Of a stretch of 64,000 nt of DNA, positions 42,433-52,852 are shown in pieces; position 1 is the stretch's first letter; each line of letters starts with the position of its first letter. Below the pieces are notes generated by a model. That model searched no databases. It saw nothing but the letters and a program-made list of their open reading frames with translations, and was not told the origin of the DNA. Both the position numbers and the translations under genes were made by a program. Source of the stretch: Isochrysis galbana (Eukaryota > Haptophyta > Isochrysidales > Isochrysidaceae); assembly GCA_018136815.1 (NCBI GenBank), contig CM030941.1:3702608-3766607 (forward strand). Reading direction: 5' to 3'.

Positions 42433-42683
42433 GGCCAGCCACCGCAGGCCCATAGAAGGGGGGTGAACCCCTTGTCGTCCACCGCGTCGGCGTGGGCACC
42501 CGCGTGCAGGAGGCGCTCAACGCACGAGAGGTTGCCTTGCTTGCACGCGGCCATGAGGGCCGTCAACCCTCCGCCTGCCGCGCTCTCCTCGAGGCGTCCT
42601 GCGTGACCCTGTCCGAGCAGGAGCTCGACGGCTCGTACATCGTCGCCCTCTCGTGCGCATGCGCGCACGAGTGGTGGTGTCAT
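42433..42683 (-). pseudogene. Ankyrin-repeat gene fragment
   Basis: On the minus strand from the ATG at 42683: VRACAREGDDVRAVELLL, then GGLTALMAACKQGNLSCVER and LLHAGAHADAVDDKGFTPLL, about two ankyrin repeats with the TALMxA and GFTPLLWA consensus. The next repeat is cut off where family D sequence begins. It is probably a larger gene interrupted by the retroelement, or a single exon whose partners were not found. Confidence 0.6.
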
Positions 42684-42699
42684 GCCTTTGACCTTCCTC

Positions 42700-43260
42700 T
42701 CTCGTCAGGGAGAACGAGGCGAAGGAGGGGGCTGGGGCGGATAGAGGCGCTGGGGCGCTGGGCGGATGGGGGACGGCTCGGCGGCTGGGGAGGGGAGGGG
42801 GGAGGCGAGGGGTTGGTTGGGGGAGCTCGGCGGGGAGGGGGGGGGGGGGACTCGGCGGCGGGGGGAAGGGGGGGGGGGGGACTCAGCGGCGGGGGGAAGG
42901 GGGTCGAGAATAATCATACCGTCAGGGGGCCCAATCTTTTCACAAGCAGTGTGACCTTTTCACAGGAGGCGTCTGTGAAAAGCCCAGTGAAGTGTAGGGG
43001 GGGGGGGGCAGTCACAATGGGGACGGTCGAAGTCCCGCGCCTTTTGGCGCGGAGGAGGGGGGGTTATTGGAAGTCACAAGTGTCAGAGCGGGGACGGTAG
43101 AAGTCCCGCACCTTTCGCTTCGGCGGCGCGGCGTTGGTCACGGCCCGATCGGCCGGCGCGGCGGGGGTGACGGTAGGGGAGGAGGGGAGCGACGCGCGCT
43201 CCATGACCCGATCTTTTTAAAGATAGTTGTGCGTCCACCGCAATAAAAACTGGTTGTCCA
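42700..43260. other. G-rich region with a short direct duplication
   Basis: Long G-runs at 42830-42900 and 43000. The block GGGACGGTCGAAGTCCCGC (43021) recurs as GGGACGGTAGAAGTCCCGC (43092), and each forms a GGGAC...GTCCC hairpin. Confidence 0.5.
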
Positions 43261-43299
43261 CACGTCCACACACAATCTTCCGCTCGATAAATACTATGA

Positions 43300-43444
43300 T
43301 GTCACGGACTTGTACTTATTTGGCTGTATTTGAAGCGTGTCCCGGGATGTAGGCCTCGAATGTATTTGTAACGTTTTGGGTCTTACGCCAAAAACATCCG
43401 TATTTAGCTCTATTTGTAGGCTCCAGCAGCGTATTCCATCTAGG
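43300..43444 (-). mobile_element. hAT-like terminal remnant upstream of the RqcH-like gene
   Basis: Read on the minus strand it begins CCTAGATGGAATACG at 43444, matching the terminus at 18637, and continues with AAATAC- and AAATAG-type subterminal motifs. Only one end was found. It lies 114 bp upstream of the start at 43558. Confidence 0.5.
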
Positions 43445-43557
43445 CCCCCGCCGCGGCCGCCGCTGCCCCCCCCCCCCCCCCCCCCCCCCCGCGCCTCCCC
43501 CCCACGCCCTCTCTCTCTTCGCCCCCTCCCCCCCTCGGCGGGAAGGCGTTGCGGGCG

Positions 43558-44901
43558 ATGCGGTGGGGTGCACAAGCGGTCGCGCTGCGCGTCCTTTCGG
43601 CCGCCTTCGCGGGCGGCCTCGCCAGATCACGCTGCGGGATGGCGTTGATGGCAGTGCGCGAGCCACCGCCCCTTGCCGCTGCCCTGTCGAACGCACTCGG
43701 AGCTGCGCTCTCGAAGGAGGAGCGCAAGCGCGCATCGCTCGTAAGGGAATCCCAGGCGGCCAAGACGGCCGAGTCGCTGGGCAAGTGGGCCACCCTCGTA
43801 ACCAGCAACCTCTACCGCATCCAGGCTGACGCAGAGCATGCCGAGGTCGAGGACTGGGACAATGGAGGGGTCACGGTGACGCTCAGGTTTGACCTGAAGA
43901 CATATGCTTCACCGCGGGAACAAGCAGAGGCAGCGTTCGCCAAGGCACGCCGGCTACGCCGCGGGTCAGCGGTGCTCGAAGATCTCATCTCACGGACGGA
44001 TCACACGTGTGCGGAGATAAAGAGATGGGTGTCTGAACTCGAGGAGGTCACCGGTCGAGCTGCGGGCGATGTGGGCAGCGCACAGCGGGAGGTCGAGGAG
44101 CTGTACTACGCCATAAATGCAGGCTTCAAAAGACTGAAGCTCAAACCTTTAGATGATTTAGTTTACACGGATGCGTCTGCATCAGGTGGCTCACGCAGTG
44201 CGGTAGTAGCACCCAACCGCAACAGTTGCAGCGACGCTCCGCGTGTGCAAGGGGCGGCGGCGGTGTGGCAGGGGCGCACATTCACAGCCCCATCAGGCAC
44301 ACCCATCCTGGTCGGGCGCCGGCGTGCCGAGAATGAGCTGTTGTCCACGAAACTTGCGCGAGAGCCCGACCTCTGGTTCCATGTGCGGGACGCTCCTGGT
44401 GCACACGTCGTCCTACAGCTCTCACGCTCCAGGCCGCGGCGGTCAGTCGAGGACGAGGGGTTCTCATCGGAAGGTCATGATGCGGACGACAAGCCCGAGG
44501 AACAGACCGGTGAGCTGGGTGGCAGTGCTGCCCGTAAGATGAGGCATGTGAGACATGCGCATGGGGCGGCTCGCTCGCCGCGTGGCCGTGGGCGATCACG
44601 TGGCACCAAGGAGGAACCGGCCGACATCTACAATGGAGCTGACGAAGCGGACGTGCAGATGTGCGCCGATCTTGCCGCCCTGTTTTCAGATTGCAAGAAC
44701 GAGAAGAAGGCACGTGTTTCGATGACTTCTGCCAAGTGGGTGTCCAAGCCGAAAGGCGCGCCGCTGGGTGCAGTAGTAATGAAGAAAGAGCTCGGTTCGA
44801 TAGTCGCCATGCCTGACCGCGTGGCGCATCTAGCAGAGGAGGAGGCCAGTCTGCGCGCAGAGAGGAAAGACGCGCGAGCCCGAGCAGAGGGCATACGTTG
44901 A
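43558..44901 (+). CDS. RqcH/FbpA-like NFACT-R protein lacking the NFACT-N domain
   Basis: Rqc2/RqcH proteins bind stalled large ribosomal subunits and recruit tRNA-Ala for C-terminal tailing. This 447-aa single-exon protein resembles the bacterial type from the middle onward: SLGKWATLVTSNLYRI (about 74-88), coiled-coil segments, then NFACT-R with ILVGRRRAENELLSTKL, DLWFHVRDAPGAHVVLQL (about 250-290) and WVSKPKGAPLGAVVMKK (about 395-410). A polar insert of about 70 residues splits NFACT-R. The N-terminal NFACT-N domain, which carries the tRNA-handling DR motif, is absent. In its place is a short hydrophobic/basic leader compatible with organelle targeting. A C-run of about 30 nt ends 70 nt before the ATG. 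Confidence 0.82.
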   Translation: MRWGAQAVALRVLSAAFAGGLARSRCGMALMAVREPPPLAAALSNALGAALSKEERKRASLVRESQAAKTAESLGKWATLVTSNLYRIQADAEHAEVEDWDNGGVTVTLRFDLKTYASPREQAEAAFAKARRLRRGSAVLEDLISRTDHTCAEIKRWVSELEEVTGRAAGDVGSAQREVEELYYAINAGFKRLKLKPLDDLVYTDASASGGSRSAVVAPNRNSCSDAPRVQGAAAVWQGRTFTAPSGTPILVGRRRAENELLSTKLAREPDLWFHVRDAPGAHVVLQLSRSRPRRSVEDEGFSSEGHDADDKPEEQTGELGGSAARKMRHVRHAHGAARSPRGRGRSRGTKEEPADIYNGADEADVQMCADLAALFSDCKNEKKARVSMTSAKWVSKPKGAPLGAVVMKKELGSIVAMPDRVAHLAEEEASLRAERKDARARAEGIR

Positions 44902-45275
44902 TGGGTGCCGAAGGTGCCGAAGCAGTGATGATGCTCGTGAACACTATGTCTGTTTCTGCACGAGCCATCAGCATTCATCGGTTGTGCACAAGCTTGTTAT
45001 TTGTCTGCGCTGTACAACTGCCCCCCTCCCCCGTGCAACTGTCCAAACACAGCGGTCTAGAATGTAGGAATGTACTCGAACTTTCCGATTGCCTCAGGGT
45101 GAAATGCTCTTCCGTGGGTTCGATTTAGCGAGTGACCATTTGATCGAGAGGTGACATGCATCGCTCACCGCTGTATCGGGCTCGCTCGCTCCTCGTCCAT
45201 GCGACGCGTCACGCACACCGTGAAGACTCGCAATCACACTTGCTCCCATTTTTGAACTTTAGAGCTTTCCCATGG
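44902..45275. other. Intergenic
   Basis: Downstream of the RqcH-like gene; no features recognised. Confidence 0.4.
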
Positions 45276-45622
45276 CAACTTAGTTTATACTTAGTTCACA
45301 TGGGGTAGGCGCCTCGTGCCCTCCCCGTCAGGCTCCCACTTCAACTCCCCTCCGGGGGGAACGAGCCACAGCCGGATCCCATAAACCACATTTTATGATC
45401 TCGGAACGGGCGCAAAGGCGCAAAGTGCACAATGGGCCATCGACAATGTCAAGAAATGGGAAACACCATCCATTCGCCTATCTGGTAGGGCGGTCAAACA
45501 CGGCTTTTTAAGTACTAATATTGGGGGGGGGTCGACATTTTTGACCGTCCATGGCAGGGGAGGAGTGGAGAGAGGGGGGGGCTCGTGCCCCCCCATGGGC
45601 GAACTAAGTATAAACTTAGTTG
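45276..45622. mobile_element. Two family A ends facing each other
   Basis: A reversed tail lies at about 45277-45360 (AACTTAGT, TTAT, ACTTAGTT with one mismatch, then CACATGGGG). A forward tail at about 45551-45622 ends in a perfect stem AACTAAGT, ATAA, ACTTAGTT, G. Both copies are mostly 3' ends. Confidence 0.65.
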
Positions 45623-45812
45623 TATGTACTACTATGTATATACACATACACATACACATACATCTACATATGTACTATATACATATACATACATATATAG
45701 TAGTATGTATATGACCCGTTGTTTTCGGTACCGTGTTTCACTGTGTTTCTTAAAAAGCCAAAAACGGCTGTTTTTGCTGTGTTTCTAGACCTAGCCCACT
45801 GTGTTATTTAAC
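45623..45812. repeat. TA/CA-rich microsatellite and hAT-like remnant
   Basis: TACATACACA-type simple repeats (45623-45715) are followed by GTGTTTC repeats and CTAG near 45800, resembling the subterminal array of the intact hAT right end. Confidence 0.4.
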
Positions 45813-45959
45813 ATCATCTAGGCTCTTGACTCTTGAGCCTCTAGGGCCCCCACGCTGCACCTGTCTGTCTATCGACCGGGGGAGACTGTCGTGTCGTGTA
45901 GAGTCGCCCGCCTGGCTGAATGAGAGTTCGTATGCTGCGTCTGTGTCTGCTTGCTAGCT

Positions 45960-46557
45960 TTCTTCTTCAGAGTCTGGTCCCTGAGGGACAGGCCCGGGCG
46001 GAGTAAGGGTCAGTCGTGCCGTGAGGATGCAGGAATGTGAGGGCAGAGGCTCGGGCTCTGTAAGGAGTCTGAGTTCGGGCGTTGTGATTGGCGATCCCGC
46101 TTTGTGTGGACTGAGATGTATGGTGCCTCCAAGCGTCAAGCAGCCATGATCATGGTGTTGTGCCCATAAGGGCCACTCGGCCACGGGTCGCGCCGCTGGG
46201 GCGGCGCGACCCTTGCCAGGGTGGGAGGGGCCTCTGCCATAAGCCATAAGGCATGCCCAATGGAGTGCGGCTGGTCCCTGCCTGGTGCTGATCTTCTGGC
46301 ATTCCTGCAGTCTGCTGCCCCCCATGTCCCATGTGGGGGGCCAGCATGGCTGCTGTGTGTGGTGTGGCCGAAGCCACGGGCCGTGTGGCGCGACGCGGGT
46401 CGCGCTCACCTGCTCGGCCTCTGATGCTGATGGCGGGCGCGGTCGCTTCGACAGCGACTGCTCCATGGGGGCTGGGGGGCCGCCCTCGGCGGGGGGCCCT
46501 TGAGGAGAGGAGGGGAGCGGCGGCGCGCTCCATGGCAACTGACTATAAAGTTAGTTG
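45960..46557 (+). mobile_element. Hairpin-tailed element of a different body (family F)
   Basis: Ends CCATGGC then stem AACTGACT, ATAA, AGTTAGTT, G (46537-46557). The preceding 500 bp differ from families A and B apart from short blocks such as GCCATAAGGCATGCC, so distinct bodies share one tail. Frames within it are not convincing. Confidence 0.5.
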
Positions 46558-47560
46558 CTCTCGGCTGCTTGAATATGTATACACAAAACAAAGAACATAG
46601 TAAATAGTCATAGTAAAAAAGTAAAGACCCCGCGGCTTCTAAGAAACTATCGGGGTGTGGGAGTCGGCTTAGGCTTAGGTAGAAAATGTAGAAGGCAAAA
46701 ATCCCTGTTTTCTTAATGGTGCACCCTTACTGTAAAGATGCCTACCCCTAGGCCCTAGGCAACCCCCCGTTGAAGTTGCGGTTTAATTATTTCTTCAAGT
46801 TTTGGGGAGCTGTGAAAAGAAAACTGGAAAATTTCAGTTTTGGAACGGAGGTAGTGTCCGGGATCGCATCTAGCATCTAGGCGCTAGGTTCCGTGGAGGC
46901 CCTCGGCCCTCGCGAGGCGTGTGCAAGGGGCGAGAGCCGCGGGGAGGGGCACAATTGGCGTTCGCGTGCCGCCCTTCTCCCTCAAGTTGACAATCCAATC
47001 ACTTTTCCCTTATTCTTTATCGTACGGCAGAATCAAAAACGGCCCACGAAAGTGTGCTCTTGCTTCTTGGAGGCGATCGTGTACGATCGTCCCAAAATAG
47101 CGGTATCCTCTCGGTGTACGTACCGGGCATTCCTGAGGATTCTAGACGCAGGTGCCCCACCGAGTAAAGTATCTAGGAGTCCTCCTACTCTCGAGCCGAC
47201 GAGGATGACCTGAGAGACGGAACGCCTTTTAAAGTGCGCGCTTGTGCTTGACTCCCTGCGGGAGAAGAGAAGGAGGAAGGAAGACGAAGGAAGGCGAGCG
47301 GAGTGAAGTGTTCCATGAGATAGGGAAGTGGGTGCTTGAAGACGTGCGTGCCTCCTCCTCTCGAGGGGGAGGGGGAGGGAGAGAGAGAGAGAGGCGAGGT
47401 GCAAGCCAGCAAGGAGACGCGCGGCGCTGTCTATCTCGGCCTGCCTTGCTGCCCCACGCCGCCCCCTCGCCGCCGCGGCGAGGAGAGGGTGAGGCGTTGC
47501 GGCCCCCCCCGTTGCAACGTTCCGATGGTTTTCCAACGGCGCGAACGGCGTCTCTCCCTT
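46558..47560. other. Intergenic, no gene recognised
   Basis: A/T-richer sequence at 46560-46860, then ordinary GC-rich DNA. A plus-strand frame (46893-47213) has no recognisable features. Confidence 0.4.
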
Positions 47561-47569
47561 GGGAGGGCG

Positions 47570-47589
47570 CCTCTCTCTCTCTCTCTCTC

Positions 47590-47651
<62 letters not shown>

Positions 47652-47667
47652 TCTCTCTCTCTCACTC

Positions 47668-47727
<60 letters not shown>
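47570..47727. repeat. (CT)n microsatellite
   Basis: Nearly uninterrupted CT dinucleotides with a few CACT variants. The Ser/Leu frames across it are artefacts. Confidence 0.97.
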
Positions 47728-47731
<4 letters not shown>

Positions 47732-48246
47732 CTCTCTCTCGCGCGTCGCAAGGCTGATGAGGCGGTGAGAGAGCGATCTCATCGAATCTCGCCCCCCGCG
47801 CGGGTCATCTCTTAGAGCCGCCGCCGCCGCCTCCCCCCCCGCGCGCGCCTCCCCCCCCCTCTCTCTCGCGCGCGCGTTGCGGCGGCGGCGGCCCCGCGGC
47901 GCTCCCAGATCCCCCTGACGAGACCCGAGGAGCTCAGCACAGGAGTTCCTGGCGGTCAGTCCTTACGCGCGCGCCTTCCTTTGGGGGGGGGTGGGGGGGG
48001 GGAGGGGCCTGGAGCGGATTCTCTCTCCCCCCCCCCCCCACTCTCCACCATGTCGGAGACAGGCTCCGACTCGCACAGGAGAGGCGGCCATCTTTCCAGA
48101 CTTTCCGCAGCACTTCTCATATTCTGTGTATGCCGAGTAGCGGCCACGCGGCGAGGTTCGAGGGCTTCTCGATGGGGGTCACATGAGGAGACGCAGAGAA
48201 GAAGAGACGAGAGAACGTAGCAAGACGTCTGGAATGAGACGAAGAC

Positions 48247-48289
<43 letters not shown>

Positions 48290-48313
48290 AGAGAGGAGGG
48301 GAGGGGTGCGCGC

Positions 48314-48373
48314 GGGGGGCGGTCTGCGCGGGGGGGGAAGTTTCCGCGCCCCCCCCCCGCAGACCGCCCCCCC
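48314..48373. repeat. GC-rich palindrome
   Basis: Left arm GGGGGGCGGTCTGC followed by a G-run, right arm a C-run followed by GCAGACCGCCCCCC, with a spacer of about 11 nt. It forms a strong hairpin and also offers G-runs. It lies between a GA microsatellite (48248-48290) and the next gene. Confidence 0.8.
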
Positions 48374-48623
48374 CCCCCTTCCCTTGCGCGGGCGGAGTGG
48401 GGGGAGGGAGCAGACACAGAGGTGGTGAGAGTGTGCCGTCGAGAATCCATGAATCACTCGTCTCGCTACATCTCTCCTCCCATGCCTTGTCCTCGTCTCG
48501 TCTGGTCATAACAGCGCCGCGCTACGCCCTCCCCCCCCCCCCTCCTCTGCCCCTCCCCCGCTACCCGTGGTGGTTGGTGCTCCTTCCCCCGCCTCTACTC
48601 TCGGTCGTGGACTCAACCGACTC

Positions 48624-50027
48624 ATGCGCGCGGTCAACACGGATGTGGGCGAACATGCCGTGATCCAGCAGAAGCCCGCCATGCTTGGTGGCATGAGCGC
48701 GTGCTTCGCCGAGATGCCGCTCCTCCGCCCATGCCCAATTCGCGCGATCCCAGCGGTCGAGGCCCCCCCACCGCTCTGGCGGCTTATGTGTGTTCTCGAC
48801 GTCCACTGCGACAAAGAGCATTGTCCGGGCGTGAGGGGCAAGTGCACTGACTACACCGTCAGCAACCTCAAGGTTTTCCCCGTGCATGTCCAGCTCTTGG
48901 TGCGCAGCAGCTGCAATCGGCACCCATTATGCGTGGCATCGTCCTCGCCCTCCCCCCCCCCCCTCGACTCCGCCGAAGCCCCAACGCCTCGGGTGGTGCC
49001 ACGCGCAGGAGGGCTCGGTGCACAAACAGATCCCGCAGCTTCCTCCACCTGGATGTTTCTGTCTGTCTCCTCTCCACCCGTACACAAAATCCTTGACCCC
49101 CCCCCGCCCCTTCTCTCAGGATTCACATGGCAATGCAATCAAGCATCACCCTCGCATCACGCTGAAAGCGAATGTCGTCTTCAGCGACGACGGCATGCCC
49201 GTCACAGACCAACTGCCGCCAAATGCACAGCAATTCGCGGAGTCCGTGCGCAGCGAGCAACAACTGGTGTGTGGCTCCGCCACGTTCCACCTGCGCTTGG
49301 GCAAGCAGGTGACGACCGACAAGCTCTCCTCCTCTGAAAGAGACCAAAAGCGGCTCTTCCGAATTCAAATCACGGCCCTCGAGCCGGAATTTGCGGGTAC
49401 GCTGCGTCCATACCCGACCTGCCTCAGAGGTCCGATGTCTGCCAGGCCCTGGGAGAGGATATTCAAGTGCGTAGACGGATCACCCCCTTCTCCCCATCAC
49501 GCTCGGCCTCCACAGGTCTGTGCGTGCAGACCGTGGCTGTGCGCTCCTTTGCCAAGCTGCCGTGCAGGCGCAGAGACCCGGCCCCGACATCTGTGGCCAA
49601 CGCCCCTTCAACCGCCGCTCCGGCACCTGCTGGTGACCTGGCAAGGCTCACAACCAACCTCTTGCCGCAAATTCAAGCTCTGCTCTTGCCTCAAGTGGAA
49701 GCGCAATGGCACGCGCGGCACGAGGAAAGTATGGCGGAAATCGGCCAGCTGCGCTCCGAAATGGCGGGTATGCGCTCCCTCATCGAGACGCTCGTGCAAA
49801 AGATTGCTGAGCGCCACGTCGAGGCCGTAACGGCCTCGAACTCAGAAGTTTCAACCCCTTCAGTACAGCCAGACTTAAAAGCGGCCTTTGGCTCAGAGGA
49901 GTCGCGGCAGGCGAAAGGGTCACTTGTACGAGTGGTACCACCCGAAATGGATGATGAAGACTCTCAGGATGCCAAAAGAGCGCGCGCCCTCAATCACCCG
50001 GACTGCATGGTGAGGATATGCCAGTGA
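48624..50027 (+). CDS. Unassigned protein: beta-rich domain plus coiled coil
   Basis: Proposed exons 48624-48899, 49120-49396 and 49516-50027, GT-AG with agreeing phases, about 354 aa. The joins give continuous protein-like text: PVHVQLLDSHGNAI across the first, EPEFAGLCVQTVAVRSFAKL across the second. The middle (LKANVVFSDDGMPV, GSATFHLRL, LFRIQITALEPEF, AVRSFAKLP) has the alternating pattern of an immunoglobulin-like sandwich and recalls uncharacterised protist proteins with an FRIxI motif. A coiled coil follows (EIGQLRSEMAGMRSLIETLV) and an acidic tail. The start is uncertain; an upstream exon could begin at the ATG at 48052. GTGAGG after DCM near 50008 may be a donor to a further exon. Confidence 0.55.
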
Positions 50028-52834
50028 TGTTTGCCGCTGGCACAGGGGCGATCTCGAAAGAATCCATAGACTGCTGCAAAGCCGCAGCTTGCGCGCCTCA
50101 TCCAGTTGGCATCGGCTTTGGCGAGACGCCCGCACGCGCCTCAAACAAGGATAGGCAGATCAATTGCCGTGAGTTCAGCGGCCCATTAGGTAGCCCCTAC
50201 GGCGCACCCTCAGATGTCCGCTAGCCGCCACCTACTGGCTCTCTACCATCTTGTGACATGCACGGGGGACGACGCCCCGGCGCAGAGAAGGCAGAGAGGC
50301 GCAGGCAGAAAGGAGACAAGGACGCATGGACTTGCTGTTAACACGCCGAGTCCGCGCCGATGTCGGTGCCATGCACACATTCTCGCGAATGTGGAACTCT
50401 CGTGAGTGATAAGACGGTTGCGACATCCACCAGGCTACCGGCCCCTGGGCGGGTGGCCATCATTCGGAATCCCATGCTCACATTCACCACTGATTTAGAT
50501 CTGTGTCGAGTAGCATCCACGGCCTCGCCATGTGTAGTAAGCAGTGGACAATGATAGGCGCTTTCTGTTCCATATGACGCAATCCATTGTTGTGCATAGC
50601 GGTGTCTTTCGGTTTTTGTCATCCCGTCTCGTTTCATTCTGCGTCCTCATAGATTGAGTGTTCAGTTGACTCAACGTACGCACACATTGTTTTCTTGATT
50701 GGCTTAAGTTGGCGTATTGTTGGTTGGTTGCAAGATACTGCGCCCGGGTGCAGCAGTTGAGTCCCAACAGCAGTGGCCACCCAGGCGGGAAGCGGTCAAC
50801 GGCGACTGCCGGCCTAGCCGCTAGGCACAGCTACAGGCACGTAGACGCTGCAAAAGGAATCAAACGTCGGTAGTAAATGAGCTGTCCCCCTCTGCATGTC
50901 GCCCTTTGGCAGTCGCGACCAAGCTACCTGTGCCATGCGGAAGCCACGACGGACGGGGGAGTTGCAGTGCTAGTGTGCTGGGTTGGGGCTCTTGTTGCCT
51001 TCCGAATGTACTGCACGCGACGGTCTCGAGTACGCCGAAGAGTAGCGCCTGGACTTCTTCGACATTATGGAATGGAGGTGCCAATGGCGGCGCCAATACA
51101 TCCATTAGCATCAGCAGAAGAGCGAGTAGCGCGCCGTTCGCCACTTCACATCCTTTAAAGCCCAGCATTCTGACAGGCTGATGGTCTTGGTTTGCGTCCG
51201 GCAGTTGGCGTGTGGAGGATGGCGATTGCTGGCGCCTCTTTTACGGCATGCATGGTCTTACCCAACCGTTGGTCTCGGCTTTCTGCGCAAGCTGGCGCGC
51301 CGTCTCGTGGTCTGTGAGAGATACAATTTCAAGGCTTCTTCTTCACATCTCCGTCAGCTCATCAAATCCTCCTGTGACAAGCGCATTGGCCGGACCCACC
51401 GATCGGCCCAGATGTATCTCGATCGGTAAGACGATATCTTTATTCTGTACGTTGCCTCGTTGGTTACACTCCGGCAATTTCTTTGGCGTTCCCCGGGGGA
51501 AAACCGAGGAGAGGGCTAAGCATCGCCGCTCCCTCACCAAGGCGATGTCGGCAGTGCGCTCAGCGGCTTATCAGAGATGTGGGCCCGATGTCGGCCTCAG
51601 CGTACGGTCGTGCAAGCGGCCGGTGCCGAATTGGCGGGGTGCGAGGTGCCGGAAAGTGCAAATAATCTGAGAATGCGCCCGGCTGCGGCGACCACCAGCG
51701 GCTCTCGGCACACCCCAAGGCTAGCCAGCGGTGAGGGTCTGGAGGCGAGCCGCCGAGGCGCTCGTTCGCAGTCCCGGCGGCCTGACGGGCGGGTCGGCGC
51801 GCGAGGGCTCAGCCAACGAGTTTCGAGAGGCGCCTTACAATTTGGAGGAGTTGAACCGTCGTGAGAGGTCCGCCTCACGTGCCCAATCAGCCACTTGTGG
51901 GCTGGGCATGGAAAGAGGGTCATGGGTATGACTAACGAGGTGGCTCAGAACGCGCTAACGGGCAGATTTCGGAATCCGCGTGGGCATCAGGAAGTGTAGC
52001 GGTGGCGGCCGCCGGCTGGTCGTCTAAGGTGTCGATCCTGCGGTGTGTCCTCTCCCATGAGTGAACCCCGCCGTACTCCACCAAGTCGAAGTGTGCGCGC
52101 GCCGAGCGTTTTCTCACGTTTCCTTGTGATTTCATTCAAAAAACAATCGGTCTTACGGAATATTCTGCCGGATAAAGATTCGGCTGTGGTACTCGTAGAG
52201 TAAAGCGAGGGAAGGGTTTGAGCGGGTTCCGAGTGTTTCTCCGTCTTAGAAGCGCAGTCCCAGTGTGTGGTACGTGGGTTCGCCGAGAGGAGGTGGGCCG
52301 TCTTGAGGATGAATTCTCTTCCCTCTCTTCCCAAACCGTTCCTGTTTCTCCCTTCTTCCGTGTCGGTATTCATCTATTCGTAGGCATACTCCTACGGAGA
52401 GTCTCAAGTCTCAAGGGTATTTTTCTATTTTTATCGCAGCGCAAGCGACTTTGAATCCAACCTGCTACCCCCCTCCCCTCCCGGTGGTGCGGTGGTGTGC
52501 ACTTACCCCCCAGGATGTGGCAGTGTCAGTGGTCATTGGAGGGAGGAATGCAAATCTTGAACCCAACAAATACATGTGAAACATAGTGATATATTTGGGG
52601 GGCGTGGACAAAAACAACAAAACAGTATCTGTTGTAGGTCTTCCAAAAATAGAAAACAGAGAAAGAAAAACTTTTCAATGTACAATGTATCATCGCCAAC
52701 ACACGACAGAGCGGAAAGACTAGCTTAACCCCCTAACAAACGCCGCACCCCGCACCCCCCACGACCCCACGTCGCAGGCTCAATACGCAACACAACTCCA
52801 TACCCACTCTTCACATGACAACACCCACAAGCCA
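50028..52834. other. Long stretch without a recognisable gene
   Basis: Several open frames of 60-150 residues exist (for example 51212-51670 plus and 51168-50860 minus, the latter with a hydrophobic LLALLLMLMDVL segment), but none has family features or exon partners. It could hold fast-evolving exons or old repeats. Confidence 0.4.
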
Positions 52835-52852
52835 CAAGAAACACAAGAGAAA

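Noticed and set aside
42492-43100. 202-aa plus frame
   Set aside because: Complement of the ankyrin fragment followed by G-run translation.
47242-47815. Ser/Leu-rich frames over the CT microsatellite
   Set aside because: Dinucleotide repeat translation; no start context or conserved flank.
48561-48923. Minus-strand frame of 120 aa with DMHGENLEVADGVV
   Set aside because: The opposite strand has stronger GC3 bias and joins in phase to the next exon, so this is a shadow frame.
49393-49427. A 31-35 nt intron that would add an exon reading RSDVCQALGEDIQ
   Set aside because: Too short for this genome and needs a non-GT donor; the longer GT-AG intron 49397-49515 keeps phase.
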